A DNA stretch of 6,724 bases from Bacteroidota bacterium (GTDB lineage Bacteria; Bacteroidota; Ignavibacteria; Ignavibacteriales; Ignavibacteriaceae), in the NCBI GenBank assembly GCA_030706105.1, contig JAUZPC010000157.1, positions 1 to 6,724 of the forward strand, given 5' to 3'. Shown piece by piece: positions 1 through 6,209 of this stretch (position 1 is its first letter; each line of letters begins with the position of its first letter). The notes under the pieces are model-generated. The model ran no database searches. It was not told where the DNA came from and worked only from the letters and a program-made list of their open reading frames with translations. The position numbers and the translations under genes were made by a program.

Positions 1-1
1 C

Positions 2-88
2 GAGACGGTTCATAATATTAACAGAGCTGACAATACTATCAAAATAAAAATAACAAACGGACAAGTGTATCTGAAGAAAGCAAAGTAG
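2..88 (+). CDS. Possible 3' end of a rightward gene (partial, unidentified)
   Basis: The frame starting at base 2 is open from the left edge to a TAG at 86-88 and encodes 28 residues ending in GQVYLKKAK. The alternating hydrophobic/polar pattern (IKIKITNGQVYLKK) looks like the last beta-strands of an exported protein. It is also loosely like the end of a type IX secretion C-terminal domain, but it is too short to assign. The other two rightward frames have stops here. A hairpin terminator follows about 70 nt later, which fits a gene ending at this point. With so few codons, chance openness cannot be excluded and no function is proposed. Confidence 0.4.
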   Translation, partial: ETVHNINRADNTIKIKITNGQVYLKKAK

Positions 89-157
89 GTAGAGTTGAAG
101 ATAGCGAGACATGAAAAATTGAACCGATGTTCTCTGAACGAAATTGTATAATACTAA

Positions 158-190
158 AAAGCTCTGCTGTGTAAATAATAGCAGAGCTTT
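158..190. terminator. Bidirectional intrinsic terminator
   Basis: The arms at 158-168 (AAAGCTCTGCT) and 180-190 (AGCAGAGCTTT) are perfect 11-bp complements around an 11-nt loop. Read leftward, the stem is followed by a run of T (complement of the A run at 156-160), a classical rho-independent signal about 25 nt past the stop of the leftward gene that ends at 216. Read rightward, the arm ends in TTT and is followed by GTTAGTTT, a weaker tail that could also end the gene entering at the left edge. Confidence 0.85.
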
Positions 191-215
191 GTTAGTTTAA
201 ATACTCTTTAAGATT

Positions 216-1709
216 TTAATCTTTTATGCATCGGACTGACAATCCATCAACTTTATTAACTTCACTGCTGCCGGCAGTTCCGTTTCCATTTGAAAGATAA
301 ATATACCAGCCTTTTTCATCTGCCATGTCTTCTGATGCCCAGAACGTTGCGCAATAATATGATTTGCCGCGTTCTCCTATATAATCAAATGTACCATCAT
401 TGTAGCGGAAACCGCCCGGAAGGGCATTAAAGAAACTATTGCCGGACGTTTCTACTTCTTTGAACCAGCTATCAACTTGTTTCATCTTTTCGCCTGCGGC
501 AGATTCACCACCCAAATATGAAATCAAATTAGCCCATTCGTTTTTTGTGGGGATGTGCCATCCTTTAGGTGCTAATCCTCTTTTATCAGTAACGGCATAC
601 CAGTTATAAAGTTTTCCATATTTCCTGCCTGTGGCAGTCTCATTTCCATAATAACACCATGCCGGTTTATGCTCTTCGCCTGCTTTGACCCATGCTTCAT
701 TTGTAGTTACTCTTGGAATCATATCCCCGTTCCGGAAAGACTCAACATCAAGATTAATACCCATCCACTCCTGCTCTCCAATTTTTACAGTGTTGTAAAT
801 ATCCGAGCCGGTAGTTTTTAATGAGGTGATATTATTTGGTGAGGCAATTTTATTAAATTCTTTAACAATTTCTTCTGCGACACTTTTACTCGTTAATGTA
901 ATTGCTGATTCCTTAGTTTTACCGCTGTAGCTTGATTCTACACAATTGGAACCATCTTTGCATTTGAAAGTAACATAGTAGTTTGAACCGCTTGGTTCTA
1001 CAACTGCGTCAATTTCAGATATATTGGCAGTGCAGGTAATACTCCCGTCTCCACTAACCCATTTCAATATTTTTGTGCCGGAAGTGTAGCTAAAAATCCT
1101 TTTATACGGGTCATATTCTTTGCAGAGCTCATTTATCCGGATAATACTTTTTTGAACATCATTAGAAGAGGCCTTTGAATTTTCTAAATATGTTTTTAGG
1201 TTAGCCGAGATGCTCTGGACAAGATAAGCTACCTGAATACTTATGAGTTTTGTAACAATTTCATCAGCTGCCTTTTTATCCTTTATTGTAATAGAGGATA
1301 GTTTTGTAGCACCTCCGTAATTACACTCAATGCATTTAGTGTCTTTGGTACATTTAAATTGAACTAAATAATCAGAGCCCGATTTTTCTGCTTTTACACT
1401 AACGTCGGAAAGAGTGCAAGAACAGGTAATGTCTCCGTCTTTATTTACCCAGGTCAAAATATCAGTTTTGTCATTATAACTGAATTTGCGGACATATGGG
1501 TCATACATAACACAGCGCTGATTAATGTATTTGACAGCTGCATCAAAGTCATATTTGTCAGTATCAGTTTTTTCTACTTTATTGCTTTGCGTGCCGGAAC
1601 TGGAACTTGCCCGGGATGAGGTCTTTTGTGCAAAAGTTAAGTTAGTATAAAATGACACTATAATAAAGCAAATCGCAATTAAGAACGCAATATTAACTCT
1701 TTTGTTCAT
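216..1709 (-). CDS. Exported protein with two tandem cysteine modules and a C-terminal FISUMP domain
   Basis: The 497-aa product begins with a signal peptide (about residues 1-27; hydrophobic core 8-21, probable cleavage after TFA before Gln28). It has no lipobox, so it is probably released to the periplasm or outside. A Ser/Thr-rich linker (29-44) follows. Next come two copies of one module (54-158 and 184-288), about 45% identical by eye with no gap, at a constant 130-residue offset. Each contains C-x2-YDPY-x-R-x-FSY, then W-V-x2-DG-x-ITC and FKC-x5-C. I do not recognise this module. Residues about 301-497 resemble the FISUMP domain: IGEQEWMGINL, GKLYNWYAV, APKGWHIPT, LPGGFR, FWAS and the ending LSVRCIKD. 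Such domains occur in many exported proteins of this phylum group and have no known enzymatic role. The ATG at 1709 is preceded by AGGAG (1717-1721) at a 7-nt spacing. A TATAAT on this strand (1797-1792) might be its -10 box, but no convincing -35 was seen. Confidence 0.9.
   Translation of the reverse strand: MNKRVNIAFLIAICFIIVSFYTNLTFAQKTSSRASSSSGTQSNKVEKTDTDKYDFDAAVKYINQRCVMYDPYVRKFSYNDKTDILTWVNKDGDITCSCTLSDVSVKAEKSGSDYLVQFKCTKDTKCIECNYGGATKLSSITIKDKKAADEIVTKLISIQVAYLVQSISANLKTYLENSKASSNDVQKSIIRINELCKEYDPYKRIFSYTSGTKILKWVSGDGSITCTANISEIDAVVEPSGSNYYVTFKCKDGSNCVESSYSGKTKESAITLTSKSVAEEIVKEFNKIASPNNITSLKTTGSDIYNTVKIGEQEWMGINLDVESFRNGDMIPRVTTNEAWVKAGEEHKPAWCYYGNETATGRKYGKLYNWYAVTDKRGLAPKGWHIPTKNEWANLISYLGGESAAGEKMKQVDSWFKEVETSGNSFFNALPGGFRYNDGTFDYIGERGKSYYCATFWASEDMADEKGWYIYLSNGNGTAGSSEVNKVDGLSVRCIKD
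843..1163 (-). repeat. Second copy of the duplicated cysteine module (coding)
   Basis: Residues 183-289 of the exported FISUMP protein. Cys196, Cys226, Cys250 and Cys256 match Cys66, Cys96, Cys120 and Cys126 of the first copy at exactly +130. Cys98 and Cys129 of the first copy are Ala228 and Ser259 here. The shared order is YDPY, FSY, W-V, DG-x-ITC, SGS-x-Y, FKC, K and EIV. The lack of any gap between the copies suggests a fairly recent or strongly constrained tandem duplication. Confidence 0.8.
1233..1553 (-). repeat. First copy of the duplicated cysteine module (coding)
   Basis: Residues 53-159 of the exported FISUMP protein. It carries six cysteines (66, 96, 98, 120, 126, 129), against four in the second copy. 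The predicted character is alternating beta-strands flanked by helical segments (AAVKYINQRC at the start, ADEIVTKLISIQ at the end). About 24 residues (160-183) link it to the next copy. Confidence 0.8.
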
Positions 1710-1886
1710 AAGAGAACTCCTGGTTTAGTAATAAAAAATGCTGCTATGATTTACTGGAAAAGTTTTGTAAAATAAGTAAATGAAATCAATTATTATAATA
1801 TACAATAAATTAATAAATTTTCACACATTGCATAAAAAAAATTCAGGGTTTGCATTGGTCAAAAAGAAACACTATGATGATATGAT

Positions 1887-1917
1887 TTTGACCGGGCAAT
1901 TCGGTTAATTACATTTG
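1887..1917 (+). promoter_or_regulatory. Candidate Bacteroidetes-type promoter of the GH13 gene
   Basis: TTTG (1887-1890) is separated by 19 nt from TACATTTG (1910-1917). The second element fits the TAnnTTTG -7 consensus known for Bacteroides primary-sigma promoters, and the first fits the -33 TTTG element at normal spacing. Transcription would start near 1922-1926 and give a leader of about 25 nt before the GH13 ATG. A sigma70-like alternative, TTGCAT (1850-1855), 17 nt, TATGAT (1873-1878), lies just upstream and matches less well at -35. Confidence 0.5.
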
Positions 1918-1921
1918 TAAT
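1908..1921. promoter_or_regulatory. Dyad overlapping the GH13 promoter, possible operator
   Basis: ATTACA (1908-1913) and TGTAAT (1916-1921) are perfect inverted repeats with a 2-nt centre. The dyad covers the proposed -7 element and reaches the expected start of transcription, a typical position for a repressor site. The symmetry is seen directly; binding is inference, and in DNA this AT-rich a 6-bp dyad can arise by chance. Confidence 0.3.
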
Positions 1922-1948
1922 CAAAATTATAATGATTATTAAAAAAAT

Positions 1949-3295
1949 ATGAAAAGACTATCATACCTTCTGTTGTTTATAATATGCTTTAGCTTTGTTT
2001 TTGTATCGTGCAAAAAAGAAAGTCCTGTTACTCCGGCCGGCACACAAACTGCTACTATCAAAGTTGAAGATGTTGTACTATATGAATTATTTGTAAGAAA
2101 CTTTACACCTGAAGGCACTTTTAATGCGATAATTCCAAGACTTCAAGAGCTAAAAGATTTAGGAGTAAATACAATTTGGCTTATGCCAATACACCCAATT
2201 GGTGAAGTAAACAGGAAAGGAGAGCTGGGTTCGCCATACTCGGTTAAGGATTATTATGAAGTTAATCCATCAATGGGAAGTAAAGAGGATTTTAGAAACT
2301 TAGTAAATGCCATTCACGATAAAGGTATGCCGGTAATTCTTGACTGGGTGGCAAACCATACGGCATGGGATAATGCGTGGATTACTGCTCATAAAGACTG
2401 GTACACGCAAGACAGTCATGGAAATATTATTCCGCCAACACCGGATTGGACAGATGTTGCCGATTTAAATTACAATAATGCAGATATGCGTAATGAAATG
2501 ATAAAAGCAATGTCATACTGGGTTAAGGAGTATAATATAGATGGATTCAGGTGTGATGCAGCGGAAATGGTACCAAATGATTTTTGGGCTGCGGCTATTT
2601 CAGCAGTAAAGAAAATTAAACCGGTTTTTATGCTTGCAGAAGGGGAAAACAAACTGCTTTTTTCACAGGGGTTTAACGTCTGTTTTTCATGGACAGGCTA
2701 CAGTGATATAAAAAGTATTTTTAGCGCTTCAAATACTTCTCTGCTTACATATGACGTTAATACTGATCTTAGCTTATTACCTTCCGGAGCATATAGAATG
2801 AGATACACTACTAATCACGATGAAACATCATGGGATAAGACTCCTCCTGAACTGTTCGGAGGAATACCAGGGGCCAAAGCTGCTTCCGTTATTACTATTT
2901 CTCTAAAAGGGATTCCGATGATTTACAATGGGCAGGAAGTAGGGAGCACTATTCACCAAAATCTTTTTGTAAAAACTAATATTGACTGGGGTAATACTTC
3001 AGGAATGCGTGACTTCTATAAAAAGTTATTTTCTGTTTATAATTCTAATCCTGAACTTAGATACGGCAGCTATGGAATAATTGACATCTCCAATAATATT
3101 GTTGCAATCAGCAGAACTTATAATAACAGCAAAATGATAGTAATTACAAATGTCAGGAACAATCAGGTAACTGCTTCAATGCCGGCTGAATATGTAAATA
3201 AAAGATTTACTAACGTAATAACTAATGATACTATAACTTTTCAAAGTAATATTAGTCTGAATGCATATGAGTATATGATTTTGAAGCAGCTGTAA
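1949..3295 (+). CDS. GH13 alpha-amylase family lipoprotein
   Basis: The 448-aa product should hydrolyse or rearrange alpha-glucosidic bonds of starch, glycogen or malto-oligosaccharides on the cell envelope. Residues 1-20 are a lipoprotein signal ending FVFVS-Cys21, so Cys21 is the likely lipidated residue. The (beta/alpha)8 barrel follows directly from about residue 40 (VVLYELFVRNF). GH13 motifs are region I DWVANH (132-137), region V-like ADLNYNN (171-177), region II GFRCDAAEM (199-207), region III Glu231 and region IV TTNHDE (287-292). The triad Asp203 (nucleophile), Glu231 (acid/base) and Asp291 is complete, so activity is expected. Domain B is short and a C-terminal beta domain occupies about 365-448. 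No carbohydrate-binding module is present, so the protein is compact for its family. Motifs alone do not separate alpha-amylase from maltogenic or oligosaccharide-active members. The start is fixed by the lipoprotein signal and an in-frame TAA at 1940-1942. The upstream stretch is A-rich with no Shine-Dalgarno sequence. Confidence 0.93.
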   Translation: MKRLSYLLLFIICFSFVFVSCKKESPVTPAGTQTATIKVEDVVLYELFVRNFTPEGTFNAIIPRLQELKDLGVNTIWLMPIHPIGEVNRKGELGSPYSVKDYYEVNPSMGSKEDFRNLVNAIHDKGMPVILDWVANHTAWDNAWITAHKDWYTQDSHGNIIPPTPDWTDVADLNYNNADMRNEMIKAMSYWVKEYNIDGFRCDAAEMVPNDFWAAAISAVKKIKPVFMLAEGENKLLFSQGFNVCFSWTGYSDIKSIFSASNTSLLTYDVNTDLSLLPSGAYRMRYTTNHDETSWDKTPPELFGGIPGAKAASVITISLKGIPMIYNGQEVGSTIHQNLFVKTNIDWGNTSGMRDFYKKLFSVYNSNPELRYGSYGIIDISNNIVAISRTYNNSKMIVITNVRNNQVTASMPAEYVNKRFTNVITNDTITFQSNISLNAYEYMILKQL

Positions 3296-3341
3296 GAATA
3301 GTTCATTATTAATATAAAATTTTTTAGATATGTTTTTTTTA

Positions 3342-3374
3342 TTCCCTCTCCAGTATTAATTGGTGGAGAGGGAA
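3342..3374. terminator. Strong hairpin in the convergent gap, possible terminator
   Basis: TTCCCTCTCCA (3342-3352) and TGGAGAGGGAA (3364-3374) form a perfect 11-bp G+C-rich stem with an 11-nt loop in otherwise AT-rich DNA. It lies 46 nt past the GH13 stop and about 70 nt past the stop of the converging oxidase gene. The usual U-tract is missing downstream on both strands: rightward the tail is AGCTAAG, leftward it is A-rich. The T run (3333-3340) comes before the stem on the top strand. It may act as a mRNA 3'-end stabiliser or a weak bidirectional terminator. Confidence 0.55.
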
Positions 3375-3443
3375 AGCTAAGAAAATGTGGTTGTTATAGG
3401 GGGAAATTGCTTATCTACTTTTCCATGCATCAACAGCAAATAT

Positions 3444-4898
3444 TTAGGGCAAAAATATGTTACCGCTGTTAAGAAGCATTTTGGGGTCCAGAACTTGTTT
3501 TATGTTTTTCATCTGGTTAACTATTTCCTCTCCATACATTTTTATAAGTAAATCCCTTTTGAACTTACCGATTCCATGTTCGGCAGAGATTGTACCGCCC
3601 AGCTCAACTGCTTTAAGGCAAATCTGGTTATAGATTTCTTTACCCAGATTGTATTCTTTTTCATCTTTAGGCAGTATGTTAAGGTGAATATGAGAATTTC
3701 CAAAATGTCCGTAAATAACATATTGCAGGTTGTTGATTTCTACGCAGTCTTTACAAAATTTATAATAGGCCCTGAAAGAACCGCTTGGTACCGCAGTATC
3801 GGTTCCAAGCTTTTTAAGATTATGTGCGGATATATACTCATTGACTTTAGACGGAAATGAATGTCTTAATTCCTTTAAACTCTTTATCTCGTTATCATCA
3901 ACTGCATATAAAATAGAATTATCATCAACATTGTATTTGCTTAAAAGTTCCCATAATCTATTAAGTATTAAATCTTCGTATTCTGTTGTTGTCTCCTGTT
4001 CAAACCATACCGCTGCTGCTCTATTATGCGGGATTAATGGGTTGTCCTTTAGCAGGCTTATGGAGTTTTTGTCCATAAATTCAATTGCAAGTGCATTTAA
4101 TCTTGTAAAGTCGTTTGTGTGAATACTTAAAAGAGATTTTCGCTTTACGTCAGTGATAAATTGTAAAGCGTCTTCTTCATTATTAAAAAACACAAAACAA
4201 GAAATCAATTTGCCGGGTTTGTCAACCAATCGTAACTTTGCTTTTGTAATTATACCTAACGTACCTTCAGCACCGATAAACAAATCAATAATATCCATAT
4301 CCGGAGCGCAATAATAACCGGCAGTATTTTTAACTTCAGGCATATCGAATTTTGGCAAGGTAAGGTCATAATTTAATATTTTTATTTTTAAATTATTAGC
4401 AAAGAAATGATTTCGTTTTATTTGGATCAATTCTCCCTGCGGTAAAAGTATTTCAAGCTCTTCAACAAAATTTCTTGTAGCTCCATATTTGAAGGACTTT
4501 TCGCCCGAGGCATTAGTTGCTATTGTTCCGCCGATAAAACAGTTTGTTTCAGTAGGATCCGGAGGATATAGCAGTCCATTCTCGGCTGCCGTCCTTTGAA
4601 TTTCCTCTAAAGTTACCCCTGCTTCGGTAATTATATACTTATCATTTCTATTTATCTCAATTATTTTATTAAGTTTTGAAGTCGAAATTATAATGCCTTT
4701 TTCTGCAGCGGCTCCACCGGTAAGGCCGGTACGATTACCGGAGATTGTAAAGCAAGTATTCTCCTGATAAAGCGTTTTTACAAGCTCTTGCAGTTCAAGA
4801 ATAGTTTCGGGGAAAAATACTGCTTCAGGATTGCCGGAAAAATTTGAAGCGTCGTGTGAAAAATCTAATATCTCATCCTTGTTTGTCTTTATGATCAT
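3444..4898 (-). CDS. GlcD-like FAD-linked oxidase (D-lactate/glycolate dehydrogenase type)
   Basis: The 484-aa product belongs to the FAD/FMN dehydrogenase family that includes glycolate oxidase GlcD and cytochrome-linked D-lactate dehydrogenase; length is normal. The N-terminal FAD-binding domain (about 20-225) shows SGNRTGLTGGA (53-63), PPDPTETNCFIGGTIATNASG (from 112), YGATRNFVEELEILLPQGE (from 138) and GAEGTLGIITK (209-219). The C-terminal FAD-oxidase domain (about 226-484) has TDTAVP (366-371), the metal-site region GHFGNSHIHLN (397-407, with His398 and His405), AEHGIGK (439-445) and the usual ending LDPKMLLNSGNIF. It has no signal peptide or iron-sulfur motif, so it is a cytoplasmic or peripheral flavoprotein oxidising a 2-hydroxyacid. 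The substrate cannot be read from the sequence. It follows the glycosyltransferase gene by 12 nt in the same frame and is probably co-transcribed. Its start has only a weak GGA (4909-4907), 8 nt upstream, which suggests reinitiation by ribosomes from the upstream gene. Confidence 0.9.
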   Translation of the reverse strand: MIIKTNKDEILDFSHDASNFSGNPEAVFFPETILELQELVKTLYQENTCFTISGNRTGLTGGAAAEKGIIISTSKLNKIIEINRNDKYIITEAGVTLEEIQRTAAENGLLYPPDPTETNCFIGGTIATNASGEKSFKYGATRNFVEELEILLPQGELIQIKRNHFFANNLKIKILNYDLTLPKFDMPEVKNTAGYYCAPDMDIIDLFIGAEGTLGIITKAKLRLVDKPGKLISCFVFFNNEEDALQFITDVKRKSLLSIHTNDFTRLNALAIEFMDKNSISLLKDNPLIPHNRAAAVWFEQETTTEYEDLILNRLWELLSKYNVDDNSILYAVDDNEIKSLKELRHSFPSKVNEYISAHNLKKLGTDTAVPSGSFRAYYKFCKDCVEINNLQYVIYGHFGNSHIHLNILPKDEKEYNLGKEIYNQICLKAVELGGTISAEHGIGKFKRDLLIKMYGEEIVNQMKNIKQVLDPKMLLNSGNIFLP

Positions 4899-4900
4899 AA

Positions 4901-4916
4901 TTGTAATCCATTACAA
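4901..4916. promoter_or_regulatory. Perfect inverted repeat at the glycosyltransferase/oxidase junction
   Basis: TTGTAAT (4901-4907) and ATTACAA (4910-4916) are perfect 7-bp complements with a 2-nt centre. The element contains the stop codon of the glycosyltransferase gene (4913-4911) and the weak ribosome-binding GGA of the oxidase gene, and ends 3 nt before the oxidase ATG. In mRNA it could form a small hairpin that opens when a ribosome terminates upstream; in DNA it could be a protein site. Function is inferred only. Confidence 0.3.
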
Positions 4917-6209
4917 ATTTCTTAACAAATTTAGGATATCTCTTTGCTCATCAATTGAGGGAGCCTCATTAATATTTACAGGGATATCATTCTCTTTTAA
5001 AAGCCATTCAACTGCTTTGAACATATTTATATTTTCAAAATGTTCATCTTTTGCATAGTGAATATACTTTAAAGTTCTGAATGCGTCAAACCATCTTGTC
5101 TTCTGATTTAAAAGCTGACGGGCAGTTTTTGAATTATCTTTTATCTTTGCGAAAGAATTATAAAAGTTATTTTGTCTTAGATAAGAGTCAATTGCTGTAG
5201 GTATTGCGGACTTATTGTTTTCGTCAAAATCCGACGACAGATAATATTCGTTCCACAATTTTAGATTTCTGAATATCTCAGGATTATAAAGTTCATATTC
5301 ATTCCTTACATAACTTAAATATCTTGATACTCTTTGACCGGTGCCAAAAGGTACCCGGTCAGACTCCCTACTTGAAGGGTAAACATTTGTAGCATCTATT
5401 TTCTCAACTTTACAAAACTTTGATAATTTACTTAAAAAATAAAAATCTTCTGCTGCTTTCCTTTTGTTCATTCCCTCGGCTTTAATATATGAAGCGACGT
5501 CGCATGCCATTGTTGAGCCAATTGTATGAAAGGCATATGGGGATTTAGCGTACCTTAAGGCAAGTTCGTAGTATCGCAAATAAATTTCATAACATATAAT
5601 TGCGTATGTGTTAATGTCATCTCCCCCGGAATTATGACGGTAGTTAACAACAGCGGCGCTTGATTTCTTACTGTTAAAATGACTTCTAATTTCTGTAAGA
5701 TAATTCTTGTCAACAGTGCAATCGGCATCAAGGCAGACCAGTAATTTTGTGGCGCTGCAATTATAATTAAATATTTTCAATGCTTCATCCATTGCGATTT
5801 TTCTTGCCAGCCCAACCCCGCCTTCAACGTCATCAAGCTCTTTTCCTGCCGATGCAGCATCTATGAACGCAATACGCAGGCCGCTTTTAATAATTTTATT
5901 TGCTGTAATGCCGGAGTCTCTGTTATTTACAATACCTTCTAAAAAGGTTAAAGTCTTAATATTATTTTGTTTTACAGTGTATTCCGCATCAGCGGTATTA
6001 TTAACAATAAACAGGACAAGAGAATCGTTAAAATATTGGTTGTCATTTTCTGCTAAGGAATTAAGTAAGATTTTTAGATTATCAAATTCATTTAATGAAG
6101 GGATAGCAATACAGCAATTTATTCCGGCGGTATTCCCTGTAATATTTCTGGATTCAACGCCATTTTTATTAAGATATGTTAAAACCTGAGCCGGCAGTAA
6201 TTTAGTCAT
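4911..6209 (-). CDS. Soluble family 2 (GT-A) glycosyltransferase
   Basis: I place the start at ATG 6209 (432 aa, MTKLLPAQ) rather than the TTG five codons upstream, because GAGGA (6222-6218) lies 8 nt before this ATG. The N-terminal about 265 residues are a GT-A fold: CIAIPSLNE (33-41) for nucleotide binding, VGLARKIAMDEA (132-143), the metal-binding DAD (161-163) within LLVCLDADC, and AEDFYFLSKL (253-262), the usual acidic position for a catalytic base. A distinctive segment SSRESDRVPFGTGQRVSRYLS (from 279) follows, then about 130 mostly helical, charged residues that I cannot assign. No membrane segment is visible, so it should be cytoplasmic, unlike most cell-wall or polyprenol-linked members. 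Donor and acceptor are unknown. It overlaps the miaA-type stop by 8 nt (ATGACTAA), implying translational coupling. Confidence 0.85.
   Translation of the reverse strand: MTKLLPAQVLTYLNKNGVESRNITGNTAGINCCIAIPSLNEFDNLKILLNSLAENDNQYFNDSLVLFIVNNTADAEYTVKQNNIKTLTFLEGIVNNRDSGITANKIIKSGLRIAFIDAASAGKELDDVEGGVGLARKIAMDEALKIFNYNCSATKLLVCLDADCTVDKNYLTEIRSHFNSKKSSAAVVNYRHNSGGDDINTYAIICYEIYLRYYELALRYAKSPYAFHTIGSTMACDVASYIKAEGMNKRKAAEDFYFLSKLSKFCKVEKIDATNVYPSSRESDRVPFGTGQRVSRYLSYVRNEYELYNPEIFRNLKLWNEYYLSSDFDENNKSAIPTAIDSYLRQNNFYNSFAKIKDNSKTARQLLNQKTRWFDAFRTLKYIHYAKDEHFENINMFKAVEWLLKENDIPVNINEAPSIDEQRDILNLLRNL

Noticed and set aside
89..157. Possible small RNA or short gene between the left-edge frame and the terminator
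   Set aside because: No ribosome site with a following open frame and no second stable hairpin; most simply a 3' untranslated region.
1792..1797. TATAAT on the leftward strand as promoter of the FISUMP gene
   Set aside because: No -35 or TTTG-like partner at acceptable spacing, and such hexamers are common in this AT-rich gap; mentioned in the gene entry but not called.
1890..1906. Short hairpin ACCG/CGGT before the GH13 gene as a riboswitch or attenuator
   Set aside because: Only four base pairs, and it lies upstream of the expected transcript start.
2470..2652. Leftward open frame of 60 codons inside the GH13 gene
   Set aside because: Antisense to clear GH13 coding sequence that includes region II and the catalytic Glu; no ribosome site or recognisable protein.
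3576..4122. Two overlapping rightward open frames opposite the FAD oxidase gene
   Set aside because: They are antisense to strongly conserved oxidase motifs and encode no recognisable domain.
4831..5058. Rightward open frame across the oxidase/glycosyltransferase junction
   Set aside because: Hydrophobic, low-complexity translation arising from AT-rich antisense DNA; both real genes run the other way.
5863..6189. Rightward open frame of 108 codons with a membrane-like translation
   Set aside because: Antisense to the GT-A domain; apparent membrane segments are the expected product of reading charged/polar codons in reverse.
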